Notes: generated by a model from the sequence alone, not told the origin. A stretch of 39,242 nt of DNA from Bryobacterales bacterium (GCA_022824585.1 JAJDZN010000166.1:1-39242); one strand, 5' to 3'; positions 16,439-26,433 are shown, counted from the stretch's first letter. A program made the numbers and translations.

Positions 16439-17485
16439 ATGCTCAGATCAAGTCGATGCGCACTGGCACTGACACTGCTGTTCGCGGTCGCGGCCGGCGC
16501 GCCGCTGCTAGCGCAACCATATCCGGACCCCTACCGCATGGTGGAAGGCTGGGCGAAGCTGCCCGAGGGACGCAATCCCGGCGCCATCGGCGGCGTCATC
16601 ATTGATCCTGACGGCAAGCACCTGTGGGCCGTGATCCGCTGCGACGCAGGGGCGGACAAGTTCGGCTACGAATGCCTGGAGTCGGACCTGGACGCAGTGG
16701 TGAAGTTCAATCTGGAGAGCGGCGAGGCCGTCGAGAGCTTCGGCGGCGGCATGTTCATCTGGCCGCACGGCATCGACGTGGATCCGGCCGGCAATGTGTG
16801 GGTGACTGACGCGGCACATCCTGACCGAGTGCCGAAAGGCGAGCGGGGCCACCGCGTGATCAAGTTCAGCCCGACCGGCGAAGTGCTGATGACGCTGGGA
16901 ACGCCGGGGGTGCCGGGCGACAGCCCGAAGCACTTCAGCTCCCCCGCTGACGTGGTGGTCGCCGACGATGGCGCGATCTTCGTGGCCGACGGTCACTACC
17001 GTGACGGCAACAACCGCATCGTGAAGTTTGCCAGCGATGGCACTTTCATCAAGTCGTGGGGCAAGACCGGCTACGGCCCCGGCGAGTTCCACGTGTTGCA
17101 CGCGCTGGCGATCGACCAGCGCGGGCGCCTGTTCGTGGCCGACCGCGAGAACAATCGCATTCAGATCTTTGACCAAGAGGGCAAGCATCTAGCCAGCTGG
17201 ACCCAGTTCGGCCGGCCAAGCGGGATCTACTTCGACGGCCATGACAACATCTATGTGGCCGATTCGGAATCTGACGACGTTCAGAACCCCGGCTGGGAAA
17301 TGGGCCTGCGGATCGGCGACGCCAAGTCGGGCTGGATTCGCTACTTCGTGCGCTTTCCTTGGGGCGATCCGCGCTTCACGCGCGGCAGCGGGGCGGAATT
17401 CGTGGCAGCTGATGACGAGGGCAACCTCTACGCCGGCGAGCCGTTCCGCCGCCTGTTGCAGAAATACGTTCGAGTGATGCCGTAA
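16439..17485 (+). CDS. Secreted NHL-repeat (six-bladed propeller) protein
   Basis: 348 residues. Signal peptide MLRSSRCALALTLLFAVAAG with cleavage after LLA. The remainder repeats NHL signatures: PHGIDVDPAGNVWVTDA, SPADVVVADDGAIFVADGHY, GEFHVLHALAIDQRGRLFVA and GRPSGIYFDGHDNIYVAD. The family includes peptidyl-alpha-hydroxyglycine lyase-like proteins and many without known activity; the lyase function is not proven. A sound Shine-Dalgarno site GAGGTG lies 5 nt before ATG 16439. It is divergent from DUF1592 and precedes DUF5916 by 244 nt. Confidence 0.9.
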   Translation: MLRSSRCALALTLLFAVAAGAPLLAQPYPDPYRMVEGWAKLPEGRNPGAIGGVIIDPDGKHLWAVIRCDAGADKFGYECLESDLDAVVKFNLESGEAVESFGGGMFIWPHGIDVDPAGNVWVTDAAHPDRVPKGERGHRVIKFSPTGEVLMTLGTPGVPGDSPKHFSSPADVVVADDGAIFVADGHYRDGNNRIVKFASDGTFIKSWGKTGYGPGEFHVLHALAIDQRGRLFVADRENNRIQIFDQEGKHLASWTQFGRPSGIYFDGHDNIYVADSESDDVQNPGWEMGLRIGDAKSGWIRYFVRFPWGDPRFTRGSGAEFVAADDEGNLYAGEPFRRLLQKYVRVMP

Positions 17486-17729
17486 CGGGCCAACCCCCGC
17501 AGCGGTTGCGTCCAGCGGCGGCCCGGCTGGCCTTTCGGCGTGCCTAGTGCCCGGCGCGCAGGCCGGCGAGGAAAGGCGTCAGTCCCCCGTGACGGGCTAT
17601 AGTAACGGTCGGGTCAGGGATCTCCTCTAGCCAGCCGACACCGAAGTCGGACCATGTGCCTTGTGTCGCGCCCCGGCGCGCGAACCAATCTGAGCTCGGA
17701 ATCGCAACGTGCAGACTGCCCGCCCACCC

Positions 17730-20000
17730 ATGAACCACCAAGCGGGCCTGTGGCGGATCGCGATCTGCATGTGCCAGCTCATGACGGCTGGGCTCTGCTG
17801 CGAAGCCCTTGCCCAGCAGCCCGCAACACCGCCGTCTTCGCGCTCGGCAGTAGTGACCGAAATCACTTCCTCGATCGTCATCGACGGGAACCTCGACGAG
17901 GCGCCGTGGCGGCGCTCGCCGAAGATCGGCGAACTGGTTCAGAGGATCCCGCGGGCCGGGCAGAAGCCGACCGAGCGGACCGAGGTCACGCTGCTCTACG
18001 ACAAGAACAACCTCTATATCGGCGTGATGTGCTACGACTCCGAGCCGGATCGAGTGCTGGCTTCGCAAATGGCGCGCGACGCGAGCCTGAACCCTGACGA
18101 CCGGCTGAGCATCATCCTCGACACCTTTCGCGACCAAAGCAACGCGTTCCACTTCTCCACGAATCCCAACGGGGCGCTTGTGGACGGGTTGGTGTTCGCG
18201 AACGGCGAGACTAACGAAGACTGGGACGCGATCTGGATCGTCAAGACCAGACGCTCCTCCGAGGGCTGGAGCGCCGAGTTCGCGATCCCCTTCAAGAGCC
18301 TGGCCTTTCCTTCCGGCCAGAGCGTCTGGGGCTTCAACATCAGCCGCATCATCCAGCGGAAGCTGGAGGAGGTGCGCTGGACTGGCGCACGGTTCCAGAC
18401 GCAGTTCTTTCAGGTCTCGGAGGCGGGAGAGATCACGAACCTCGAGAACATGGAGCAGGGCGTCGGCCTCGACGTGCGCCCGTTCATCGCGCAGCGCTGG
18501 TTCCATTCCGGAGTCACGGGCAACGATGTCGTCCGCGGCAAGCCGGGACTCGACCTGTTCTACAACCTGACGCCGAGCCTGCGCCTGTCTACCACGGTCA
18601 ACACGGACTTCGGCGAGACAGAAGTCGATGATCGCCAGATCAACCTGACCCGGTTTTCGATCTTCTTCCCCGAGAAAAGGTCGTTCTTCCTGCAAGACGC
18701 CGGCGTGTTCAATTTCGCCACGACCGGCATCGATCAGCCCGGGGGCATCCCCAGCCCCGGGGCTGAGATCTTCCCCTTCTTCAGCCGCCGTGTCGGGTTG
18801 CTGCGCGGGCAGGAGGTGCCCATCGACTATGGCCTCAAGCTTACGGGCAGAGCCGGGCGCACCGAGATCGGCGTGCTGAACGTGCGCACGCGCGAGATAC
18901 CGGGCGTCTTCGACAGCAACATGTTTGTCGGGCGCGTGCGGCAGAACTTCCTCGAGCAGTCGTACGTTGGCGCGATCTTCACCGGCGGGGATCCTGCCAG
19001 ACCGGCCTCCAGAGACGATCCATTTACCCCGGAGCGCACGTCGATGAGCACCACAGCCGGCATGGACATTCGCCTGGCCACCTCGAATTTCTTGGGAACC
19101 AACCGCAACATGCTGGTCAACGCCTGGGGCCTGAAGACCAGAAAGGATGGCGTCGAGGACAAGAACGCATCGTTCGGATTCGGCGCTCACTACGCCAACG
19201 ACAGATTCCAGGGACAGTTCCAGTGGCGTGAGATCCAGGAGAATTTCGATCCCGAACTGGGATTCGTGCAGCGTTCGAACGTGAGGATGATGCGGCTGGG
19301 GGCCAGCTACAACCCGCGACCCAATCCGTCGTCGGGCATTCAGCAGATGTTCCACGATGTCTTCTACACGCGCTTCACGCGGCTTGACAACGGCCTCGTC
19401 GAGACTTGGAAGCTCTATTTCACGCTCGTCGACTGGCACTTCATGTCGGGAGACTCTCTGCACAGCCTTTTCGACCTAAACCCGACGTACGAGCGCCTGT
19501 TCGAGCCGTTCGAGATATCTCCGGGAGTGGTGCTGCCGCCCGGCGAGTATCGCTTCACGCCGATGCGAATCTTCTTCACGTCGGCGCAGAAGCGCAAGCT
19601 GCAAGGCAGCATCGGCTACACGTTTGGGAACTTCTGGTCTGGGACTGCCAATACGGTACAGACGGGGCTGCGCTACCAGCTGCCGCCGAAGTTCGTGATC
19701 AGCCTCAATTCCAACCAGACGTTTGCGCGGCTGCCGCAGGGGAACTTTATTGCCCGGATCTTCAGCACGCAGATCAACTACGCCGTCTCACCCTTCCTGT
19801 CGTTCTCCAACCTCATTCAATTCGACAATCGGTCAGGCAATCTTGGCCTGCAGAGCCGCGTGCGCTGGACGCTGGAGCCCGGCAATGACCTGTTCTTCAT
19901 CTTCGGCCAGGGCTGGATCCAAGAGCTGGGCGGCTTCTACGACTTCCGCCAGCAGGATTCGCGCCTTGCGACCAAGCTGCAGTACACGTTCCGGTTCTGA
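17730..20000 (+). CDS. DUF5916 outer-membrane barrel with CBM9-like domain
   Basis: 756 residues from ATG 17730. The N-terminal 29 residues MNHQAGLWRIAICMCQLMTA... are a signal peptide cleaved about ALA|QQP. Residues about 45-230 resemble a carbohydrate-binding family 9 domain (SIVIDGNLDEAPWRRS; DRLSIILDTFRD; GWSAEFAIPFKSL). The rest is DUF5916, rich in amphipathic strands (FSIFFPEKRSFFLQ; GLKLTGRAGRTEIG), and ends in aromatic YTFRF, a typical outer-membrane beta-signal. The role is unknown; glycan binding or uptake fits the neighbouring sulfatases. An in-frame GTG at 17709 is less likely. Confidence 0.88.
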   Translation: MNHQAGLWRIAICMCQLMTAGLCCEALAQQPATPPSSRSAVVTEITSSIVIDGNLDEAPWRRSPKIGELVQRIPRAGQKPTERTEVTLLYDKNNLYIGVMCYDSEPDRVLASQMARDASLNPDDRLSIILDTFRDQSNAFHFSTNPNGALVDGLVFANGETNEDWDAIWIVKTRRSSEGWSAEFAIPFKSLAFPSGQSVWGFNISRIIQRKLEEVRWTGARFQTQFFQVSEAGEITNLENMEQGVGLDVRPFIAQRWFHSGVTGNDVVRGKPGLDLFYNLTPSLRLSTTVNTDFGETEVDDRQINLTRFSIFFPEKRSFFLQDAGVFNFATTGIDQPGGIPSPGAEIFPFFSRRVGLLRGQEVPIDYGLKLTGRAGRTEIGVLNVRTREIPGVFDSNMFVGRVRQNFLEQSYVGAIFTGGDPARPASRDDPFTPERTSMSTTAGMDIRLATSNFLGTNRNMLVNAWGLKTRKDGVEDKNASFGFGAHYANDRFQGQFQWREIQENFDPELGFVQRSNVRMMRLGASYNPRPNPSSGIQQMFHDVFYTRFTRLDNGLVETWKLYFTLVDWHFMSGDSLHSLFDLNPTYERLFEPFEISPGVVLPPGEYRFTPMRIFFTSAQKRKLQGSIGYTFGNFWSGTANTVQTGLRYQLPPKFVISLNSNQTFARLPQGNFIARIFSTQINYAVSPFLSFSNLIQFDNRSGNLGLQSRVRWTLEPGNDLFFIFGQGWIQELGGFYDFRQQDSRLATKLQYTFRF

Positions 20001-20132
20001 TCAGAAATAGGCTGACGGCGCGCACGAGGCAGCCCGGTGAGCGTTCCATCTAGCGCACCGCCTCCCGCATGGCCTCATGCACAGCTGCCGCACGGATCTG
20101 CCCGGCAGGATGAGTCGCTCGCATCCGACGGA

Positions 20133-20150
20133 GCGCGTTTACTGACGCGC
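20133..20150. repeat. Inverted repeat upstream of the first sulfatase
   Basis: GCGCGT (20133-20138) and ACGCGC (20145-20150) enclose 6 nt, ending 43 nt before the sulfatase ATG. It could be an operator, or the terminator hairpin of the DUF5916 gene; there is no U-tract. Confidence 0.3.
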
Positions 20151-20192
20151 GATTGCGAACGGGATGGGAATCGGCCACATTGTTTAGCAGCC

Positions 20193-21575
20193 ATGACTGC
20201 ATCGACGAATCTGGACAGGCGTTCACTTCTGCAGACCGCCGGACTGGCAAGCGTGGCCTTGCTCGGCTGTCGGCAGGGATCCGCTCCGGAACGTCCCAAC
20301 GTGCTGTTGGTGATGACTGACCAGCACACCGACGAGGCGATGAGTTGTACGGGCAATCCGCACATCAACACACCTGCGATGGATCGCATTGCCGCACGAG
20401 GAGTCCGGTTCACGCGGAGCTACGTTACCCAGCCTCTGTGCTTGCCGTGCCGCTCCAGCATTCAGACGGGGCGCTATCCACACGAGATCGGCACATCCAC
20501 GAACGGCCGCGGGCTAAACGGCGAGTATCCGATGCTCGGGAAACTGATGCAGTCCGGCGGCTACGATACGGCCTACTTCGGCAAGTGGCATGTCGGGACC
20601 TCTTTTGCGGAAGCAGGCTATCCCTCGGCCGCGGAAGAGACCCGCAGCGATAGCGTCGCTGCTGACAAGGCGATCGAGTACTTGCAAGCTCCACGCGACA
20701 AGCCGTTTTTCCTGACGCTATCTGTGCGCAACCCTCACGACGTGTGCCAGCTCGCGCGGAGACAGGACCTGCCGCAAGGCCCGATCCCGCCGTTGCCAGA
20801 CGACGCAGCCCAGCTTCCTCCCCTGCCCGCAAACTTCGCCATTCCCGAAAACGAGCCGACAGCCATTCGCATGAGCCAAGAGAGGAATAGGGACTTCCAC
20901 TACCCCACGGTCGACTGGACCGACTTGGAATGGCGACAGTATCTTTGGGGCTACTACCGGCTGGTCGAGAAAGCCGACCGGGAAATCGGCAGAGTGCTCG
21001 ACGCTCTCGACGATTCCGGCCACGAGGACAACACGGTCATCATCTTCACTAGCGACCATGGCGAGGGCGTCGCCAGTCACCACTGGAACCAAAAGCAGGT
21101 CCTCTACGAACAGGCTGTGCGGGTCCCGCTCCTCATCGCCGATCCGCAAGCGAGCAATCCAGGAAGCACGTCGAATGCACTGGTTTCGACGGGCATCGAC
21201 CTGATGCCGACCATTTTGGATGCCGCCGGACTCCCCGGTGCTCCGGGACCGGTGCACGGCCGATCTCTGCAACCGCTCGCTCGGGGATCCGCAATGACTT
21301 GGGACAGGCCTTACGTGATCGCTGAAACGACCTTCGCGCGGGGGCGAGACGGCGGCGCAGCGGGTCGCATGGTAAGGACAGAGCGCTACAAGTACGTCGT
21401 ATACGACACCGGTAGCCGCCGCGAGCAATTGTTCGATCTCGAAACCGATCCGGATGAGATCAATAGCCTAGTAGGGGCTCCGGAATATCAGGCAGAGTTG
21501 AACCGCCACCGCGAGCTGCTGGTTGAATGGGCTTCGAGCACGGACGATGAGTTTCCGCTGGTGCCGCCCGCGTAA
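20193..21575 (+). CDS. Type I sulfatase, exported lipoprotein
   Basis: 460 residues. The start at 20193 (MTASTNLDRRSLLQ) gives a twin-arginine-like RR motif and a lipobox LLGC (C26), so Tat export and lipidation are likely. The sulfatase core VLLVMTDQHTD is followed by CLPCR: Cys83 lies in the CxPxR motif and becomes formylglycine. Further motifs are GKWHVG and TSDHGEGVASHH. Type I sulfatases remove sulfate from aryl or sugar esters; with GH2 and DUF5916 nearby, a sulfated polysaccharide is the likely target. A longer start at 20037 adds implausible residues. No anSME or FGE gene is in the window. Confidence 0.93.
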   Translation: MTASTNLDRRSLLQTAGLASVALLGCRQGSAPERPNVLLVMTDQHTDEAMSCTGNPHINTPAMDRIAARGVRFTRSYVTQPLCLPCRSSIQTGRYPHEIGTSTNGRGLNGEYPMLGKLMQSGGYDTAYFGKWHVGTSFAEAGYPSAAEETRSDSVAADKAIEYLQAPRDKPFFLTLSVRNPHDVCQLARRQDLPQGPIPPLPDDAAQLPPLPANFAIPENEPTAIRMSQERNRDFHYPTVDWTDLEWRQYLWGYYRLVEKADREIGRVLDALDDSGHEDNTVIIFTSDHGEGVASHHWNQKQVLYEQAVRVPLLIADPQASNPGSTSNALVSTGIDLMPTILDAAGLPGAPGPVHGRSLQPLARGSAMTWDRPYVIAETTFARGRDGGAAGRMVRTERYKYVVYDTGSRREQLFDLETDPDEINSLVGAPEYQAELNRHRELLVEWASSTDDEFPLVPPA

Positions 21576-21764
21576 ACTGACGCCGAATCAGGCCGAGCGG
21601 CCTCATCAGCGGAATCGTGGCTCGACTTACTTGTACACCTCTTTGATGACTGCAACGACGTTTGCGCTTGCTGCCGACAACCTTGCCCGACAACCAAGAA
21701 GAAACGCCTCTGAGGGCTTCACGGAAGACGTCTGAAATACCGGCATTGATCTTCATCGACCGGT

Positions 21765-21779
21765 CCAGCTAGCAGCTGG
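21765..21779. promoter_or_regulatory. Operator-like inverted repeat in the -35 region
   Basis: CCAGCT-AGC-AGCTGG, perfect 6 bp arms. It lies 17 nt before the TAGAAT box, where a -35 element would be, so a bound protein would block or replace sigma contact. Confidence 0.45.
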
Positions 21780-21793
21780 GAGGATCGCGCGGC

Positions 21794-21802
21794 TGGTAGA
21801 AT
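21794..21802 (+). promoter_or_regulatory. Extended -10 promoter of the ExoIII-fold gene
   Basis: TGGTAGAAT (TGn plus TAGAAT), 7 nt before ATG 21810, so the predicted transcript begins at the start codon. No Shine-Dalgarno site. Same arrangement as at 34853-34861. Confidence 0.6.
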
Positions 21803-21809
21803 CCCGGCC

Positions 21810-22616
21810 ATGCGTCTCGCAACGTGGTGTATCGGTGGCATCAGTTCCAAGCTGCGCTATCTCTGCCACTGGCTGGACAGTAGGAAGCCGGATATCGTTG
21901 CTCTCCAGAAGACCTTTGCGGCGACAGATCGCTTCCCCGAAGAAGCACTGCGACAGGCCGGTTATGAATCGGTCGCCCACGCCCGAGATGGACAGTTCCG
22001 GAACGGCTGGGGAGTCGCCGTATTGGTTCGAAAGACGCTTCCCAAGCCCAAGGTCTTGCAGCTAGGCCTGCCCGGCCAGCGGGATCCAGGGGCGCGGTTC
22101 GTCACTGTCGCCGTGGGCGATCTAGAATTCTCGTCGGTCTATGCGGTGTACGGGAATCCTGACGCAAACGGCTTCGAGGGAGCCATGGAACGCAAGATTG
22201 CGTGGATGGAGCAATTGCAAGAACATCTTGGCAAGCGATCCAAGCTCTCCGGGGGATGCGTACTGGCGGGCGACTTTAACGTTGTTTCAGATGGACCTGC
22301 TCTACCGAAAGCGTTAAACCATACGTCCAGAGAAAGAGATGCGCTTGGTGCGGTGCTAGGCCTAGGCCTAGTTGACTTGTACGACTTGCACCGCTGCCGC
22401 CATTCTGGCACCGGGCCGGGTTTCAACTACGAATTCAACCCTCACCGGCCCGTTACTTCAAGACTGCACCGCATCCTGGGAACGAGAGTCGTTGCGGATC
22501 AGCTGCACGACGCCTGGGTTGACTTGGAATACCGGAAAGCAGTCAGAGAGCTTCACCGCTGTAAGTGGCCCGCATCAGCTCCCGTGATCGTGGATCTCTG
22601 CTCCGGATCGATCTGA
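21810..22616 (+). CDS. Exonuclease III-fold protein, catalytically broken
   Basis: 268 residues, no signal peptide. The overall frame of exonuclease III / AP endonuclease is readable: MRLATWCIGG, KPDIVALQKTF, GWGVAVLVRK, VYAVYGNP, GCVLAGDFNVV, GLGLVDLYDLHR, RLHRILG and ASAPVIVDL. Compared with E. coli XthA, Asn7 is Cys7, Glu34 is Lys34, Asp229 is His220, and the Asp258-His259 pair reads Ala-Ser (255-256). Only the GDFN Asp/Asn and a Tyr remain. The frame is open and uninterrupted, so this is a maintained pseudoenzyme rather than a decayed gene. DNA binding without cleavage is possible. It has its own promoter and lies before the cox operon, 94 nt away. Confidence 0.75.
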   Translation: MRLATWCIGGISSKLRYLCHWLDSRKPDIVALQKTFAATDRFPEEALRQAGYESVAHARDGQFRNGWGVAVLVRKTLPKPKVLQLGLPGQRDPGARFVTVAVGDLEFSSVYAVYGNPDANGFEGAMERKIAWMEQLQEHLGKRSKLSGGCVLAGDFNVVSDGPALPKALNHTSRERDALGAVLGLGLVDLYDLHRCRHSGTGPGFNYEFNPHRPVTSRLHRILGTRVVADQLHDAWVDLEYRKAVRELHRCKWPASAPVIVDLCSGSI

Positions 22617-22623
22617 CGCGCCG

Positions 22624-22653
22624 TTTTCACCCCACATCCCATTGCGCTACAAT
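22624..22653 (+). promoter_or_regulatory. Promoter of the cox operon
   Basis: TTTTCA (22624-22629), 18 nt spacer, TACAAT (22648-22653); leader of about 50 nt containing AGGGGAGG before the GTG at 22711. No operator repeat noticed. Confidence 0.5.
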
Positions 22654-22710
22654 CTCTCAGCGCGCCCGCCGCGGCACCCTCCGCATCGGACGCCAGGGGA
22701 GGCATAGAGG

Positions 22711-23190
22711 GTGACGATACCAGTCAGTATCACGGTTAACGGCCGACGCTACGACAGAGAGGTCGAGCCACGGCTGTTGCTAGTCCATTTCATTCGCGAC
22801 GTGCTCGGGCTGACCGGCACCAAGGTCGGCTGCGACACGAGCCAGTGCGGTTCATGCACGATCTTGCTGGACGGCGTCTCGGCCAAGTCTTGCACTTGTC
22901 TGGCGGTGCAGGCCGATGGTGCCTCGGTCACTACGATCGAGGGCTTGGCCGGCGACTCCGAGCTGCACCCGTTGCAGGAGTCGTTCTGGAACAAGCACGG
23001 CCTGCAGTGCGGCTACTGCACGCCCGGCATGATCCTGGCTTCGCACGAATTGCTGCGCTGCAATGCGGATCCCTCTGCCGAGGAAATCCGCCACGGCCTC
23101 GAGGGCAACATGTGCCGCTGCACCGGCTACCAGAACATCGTCCGCGCCGTCCGGGACGCCGCGGAAACGATGCAAGGAGGGACGTCATGA
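22711..23190 (+). CDS. coxS: Molybdenum hydroxylase small [2Fe-2S] subunit
   Basis: 159 residues. Plant-type 2Fe-2S cluster cysteines C41, C46, C49 and C61 (CDTSQCGSC), and the second cluster C100, C103, C135 and C137 (CGYC; CRCTGY) are all present. It passes electrons from the molybdenum centre to the FAD of the medium subunit. The GTG start has AGGGGAGG upstream. Its last codon overlaps the coxL ATG by 4 nt (ATGA), so the two are translationally coupled. Confidence 0.95.
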   Translation: MTIPVSITVNGRRYDREVEPRLLLVHFIRDVLGLTGTKVGCDTSQCGSCTILLDGVSAKSCTCLAVQADGASVTTIEGLAGDSELHPLQESFWNKHGLQCGYCTPGMILASHELLRCNADPSAEEIRHGLEGNMCRCTGYQNIVRAVRDAAETMQGGTS

Positions 23191-25544
23191 GCGCATCGAC
23201 TTTCGGCTCGGGCATCCGGCGGCGGGAGGACCCGCGGCTGATCACGGGCAGCGCGAGCTACACGGACGACATCACTCTGCCGGGAACGCTGCACGCGGCT
23301 TTGCTGCGCAGTCCCTACGCCCACGCCCGCATTAGCGGCATCGACACTTCGCAGGCCGCCGCGGCGCAGGGTGTGGTGGCGGTTTACACGGGCGCGGACA
23401 CCGGAGGAGAGATCGAGCCATCACCCTGTGCCTGGCTGCTCCCCGACTCGGGGCTGACGATCGCCGAGTATCACTGCGTCGCCAAGGACACGGTCCGCTA
23501 TGTTGGCGACATCGTCGCGGTCGTGGTCGCAGAGACCCGGCACGAGGCATACGACGCGTTGGACCTGATCGAGGTCGACTACGAACCGCTGGATGCGGTA
23601 GTGGAACCCAAGAAGGCTGCGGCCGATGGCGCGCCCCAGCTGCACTCCGAGATCGCGGGCAACCAAGCGTTCCATTGGAAGGTCACCGGGGGCGGCGACA
23701 TTGATGAGGCGTTTTCTCAGGCCGATGTCGTTGTCAAAGAGACGATCATCCAGCAGCGCTTGATCCCCAACGCGATGGAGCCGCGCGCCACGCTGGCCAG
23801 CTACACCGCGGCCACCGGCGAGCTGACAGTCTGGAACACCACGCAGAACCCCCACATCTTGCGTTTCCTGTCCTCGCTCGTCATAGGCGTCCCCGAGGAC
23901 CGGCTGCGCGTGATCGCGCCCGAGGTCGGGGGCGGGTTCGGGAGCAAGATCGCGGCCTACCCGGCAGACTTCATCACGATGTTCTGCTCCAAGAAGCTGG
24001 GCGCCCCGGTGAAATGGGTGGAATCGCGCAGCGAGAACTACCAAGCCACCACGCACGGCCGGGATCACGTGCAAGAGATCGAGCTCGCTGCCACCGCCGA
24101 TGGCAAGATCAAGGGCCTTCGCGCCACGGTTTGGGCCGGCATGGGCGCATACCTGTCCACGGCGGCCCCGGGCATCCCCACCATCCTGCACGGGCTGATG
24201 CTTTCGGGCGTGTACGACATCCCCGCGATTCACGAGGACGTCTACGGCCTGTACACCAACACGACTCCGGTAGAGGCCTATCGCGGGGCGGGACGGCCAG
24301 AAGCGACCTTCATGGTCGAACGCCTGGTGGACCTGCTGGCAGCCAAGCTTGGGCTGGACCCGGCGGAAGTCCGCCGGCGCAACTTCATCCCGAAGTTCGA
24401 CGACGGCCATGACGTGGTGACCGGCCTCACGTACGACAGCGGCAACTACGACGGAGCGCTGAGCAAGCTGCTGGCGGAATCCGACTACCAACAGCTGCGC
24501 GCCGAGCAGGCAGAGGCCCGCAAGAACGGGCGCTACATCGGCTTGGGCCTGTCGACATATGTCGAAATCTGCGGCCTGGGGCCGTCGCAAGTGGCCGGCG
24601 CGATCGGCTTCCAAGGCGGTCTGTGGGAGAGCGCCATCGTGCGCTTCCACCCCAGCGGCAAAGTCCACGTCATGATCGGAGCATCGCCGCACGGCCAGGG
24701 CGAGGAGACGACCTTCGCCCAGATCATCGCGGGCGAACTCGGCGTCTCGCCCGACGACGTGAAGGTGATCCACGGGGACACGGACAACACGCCCATGGGA
24801 TGGGGCACCTACGGCAGCCGGACCACGGCGGTCGGCGGGGCCGCCTTGGCCCTGGCGGCGCGCAAGATCCGCGACAAGGCCAAGGTGATCGCCGCCCACC
24901 TGCTGGAAGCGGCGGTGGAGGACATGGATTACGACGACGGCAAGTTCTTTGTCAAGGGCTCGCCCGACTCCAGCAAGACGATCCAAGACATCGCGCTGAT
25001 GGCCAACGTGGCCTGGAACATGCCCGAGGGCGTGGAGGCCGGGCTCGAGGCCACCACCTTCTACGACCCGCCGAACTTCGTCTTCCCGTATGGCGCGCAC
25101 CTTGCCGTGGTCGAGGTCGACGCCGAGAGCGGGAACGTGGAGTTGAAGCGCTACGTGGCGGTCGACGACTGCGGTCCGCAGATCAATCCCGTGATCGTCG
25201 AGGGACAGGTTCACGGCGGCATCGTCCAAGGCATCGGACAGGCGCTGTGGGAGGAGGGGGTATACGACGACGACGGCCAGTTGCTCACCGGCACGATGCT
25301 CGACTACGCCCTGCCGCGTGCCGACCGGCTGCCGGACATCGAGGTCCACTCGACCGTCACGCCCTCGCCGCACCATCCTCTCGGGGTCAAGGGTATCGGC
25401 GAAGCGGGCACCATCGCATCCACCGCGGCCGTTTACAACGCCGTCATCGACGCCTTGGCGCCGCTCGGTGTCGAGGCAGTCAACATGCCGCTGACGCCGG
25501 AGCGCGTGTGGCGCTCCATCCAATCAGCACAGGGGAGGAACTGA
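23187..25544 (+). CDS. coxL: Molybdenum hydroxylase large subunit, form II CoxL-like
   Basis: 785 residues, typical of the xanthine oxidase family large subunit, which binds the molybdopterin cytosine dinucleotide cofactor. Motifs: [30 protein letters not shown] and [11 protein letters not shown]. The active-site loop is AYRGAGR (364-370), the form II type; form I CO dehydrogenases have AYxCSFR. So the CO-oxidising activity is uncertain and another substrate is likely. Start ATG 23187 has AAGGAGGG about 5 nt upstream. A longer frame from 22845 contains no family sequence and was rejected. Confidence 0.95.
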   Translation: MSASTFGSGIRRREDPRLITGSASYTDDITLPGTLHAALLRSPYAHARISGIDTSQAAAAQGVVAVYTGADTGGEIEPSPCAWLLPDSGLTIAEYHCVAKDTVRYVGDIVAVVVAETRHEAYDALDLIEVDYEPLDAVVEPKKAAADGAPQLHSEIAGNQAFHWKVTGGGDIDEAFSQADVVVKETIIQQRLIPNAMEPRATLASYTAATGELTVWNTTQNPHILRFLSSLVIGVPEDRLRVIAPEVGGGFGSKIAAYPADFITMFCSKKLGAPVKWVESRSENYQATTHGRDHVQEIELAATADGKIKGLRATVWAGMGAYLSTAAPGIPTILHGLMLSGVYDIPAIHEDVYGLYTNTTPVEAYRGAGRPEATFMVERLVDLLAAKLGLDPAEVRRRNFIPKFDDGHDVVTGLTYDSGNYDGALSKLLAESDYQQLRAEQAEARKNGRYIGLGLSTYVEICGLGPSQVAGAIGFQGGLWESAIVRFHPSGKVHVMIGASPHGQGEETTFAQIIAGELGVSPDDVKVIHGDTDNTPMGWGTYGSRTTAVGGAALALAARKIRDKAKVIAAHLLEAAVEDMDYDDGKFFVKGSPDSSKTIQDIALMANVAWNMPEGVEAGLEATTFYDPPNFVFPYGAHLAVVEVDAESGNVELKRYVAVDDCGPQINPVIVEGQVHGGIVQGIGQALWEEGVYDDDGQLLTGTMLDYALPRADRLPDIEVHSTVTPSPHHPLGVKGIGEAGTIASTAAVYNAVIDALAPLGVEAVNMPLTPERVWRSIQSAQGRN

Positions 25545-25547
25545 GCC

Positions 25548-26417
25548 ATGTTTGCACCACAGTTCGACTACTACCGGGCGAGTTCGGTGGCCGAAGCTGC
25601 GGCCTTGCTGGAGCAGCACCCTGACTCTAAGGTGCTGGCGGGCGGCCATAGCCTGATCCCCGTGCTCAAGCTGCGCCTGGCCGCGCCCTCGGCGCTGATC
25701 GACATCGGCCGGATCGACGGCATGCGCGGCATCCGCGAGGAGGCTGGTCGGATCGTGATCGGCGCCCTCACGACGCATGCGGAAATCGCAGCGTCTGCGA
25801 CGCTCCAATCCGGCGCAACCGCGCTGTCAGAGGCGGCCGGCATGATCGGCGATCCAGCCGTCCGCAACCGCGGGACCATCGGGGGCAACGTGGCGCACGC
25901 TGATCCGGCATCGGATCTGCCGGCCGTGCTTCGCTGCCTAGGGGCGGAGTTTGCCATCGAGGGCTCCTCCGGCACGCGCACCGTTGACGCCGCAGACTTC
26001 TTCGAAGGACTGATGACGACCGCCGTGGAGGAGCACGAGATTCTGACGGCCATCAGCTTGCCCGCTGGCAGCGGCGGGCAGGGTTCGGCCTACGCCAAGT
26101 TCTCGCATCCGGCATCGCGCTATGCGGTCATCGGAGCGGCCGCTTCGCTGACGGTCGCGGACGGCGTGTGCAGCGCCGCGAGCGTGGCCTTGGGCGGCCT
26201 GGTGCCTGCCCCGGTTCGAGCGGCAGCTGTCGAAGACGCATTGGTGGGCAAGGCCCTCAGCGCCGGCGCGATCGCTGATGCCGCGCGCTGCGTCGGCGAT
26301 TCGCTGGACGATGACGAAGTGCTTGGGGACGTATACGCCTCGGCGGAGTACCGCAGCGCCGTGGCACATGTGTGGGTAGGCCGGGCGCTGACCGCCGCAG
26401 CCGCGCGCTGCGGCTGA
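25548..26417 (+). CDS. coxM: Molybdenum hydroxylase medium FAD subunit
   Basis: 289 residues. AGGHSLIPVLKLRL near the N-terminus and TIGGNVAHADPASDLPA are the FAD-binding motifs of this family. It takes electrons from CoxS and passes them to the acceptor (quinone or oxygen side). GGGGAGGA precedes the ATG by about 8 nt, and the gap to coxL is 3 nt. Confidence 0.95.
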   Translation: MFAPQFDYYRASSVAEAAALLEQHPDSKVLAGGHSLIPVLKLRLAAPSALIDIGRIDGMRGIREEAGRIVIGALTTHAEIAASATLQSGATALSEAAGMIGDPAVRNRGTIGGNVAHADPASDLPAVLRCLGAEFAIEGSSGTRTVDAADFFEGLMTTAVEEHEILTAISLPAGSGGQGSAYAKFSHPASRYAVIGAAASLTVADGVCSAASVALGGLVPAPVRAAAVEDALVGKALSAGAIADAARCVGDSLDDDEVLGDVYASAEYRSAVAHVWVGRALTAAAARCG

Positions 26418-26433
26418 CAGTCGACCCGCAGGC

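Noticed and set aside
17544..19463. 639-codon frame on the minus strand
   Set aside because: Shadow of the DUF5916 gene in GC-rich DNA; no family features.
22845..23186. Extended N-terminus of coxL
   Set aside because: It overlaps coxS, is low complexity (Arg/Gly) and CoxL starts normally at MSASTFGSG with a Shine-Dalgarno site.
24267..24290. Form I CO dehydrogenase
   Set aside because: The active-site loop is AYRGAGR, not AYxCSFR.
23421..25523. 700-codon frame opposite coxL
   Set aside because: Antisense shadow; no domain pattern and strong evidence for coxL on the plus strand.
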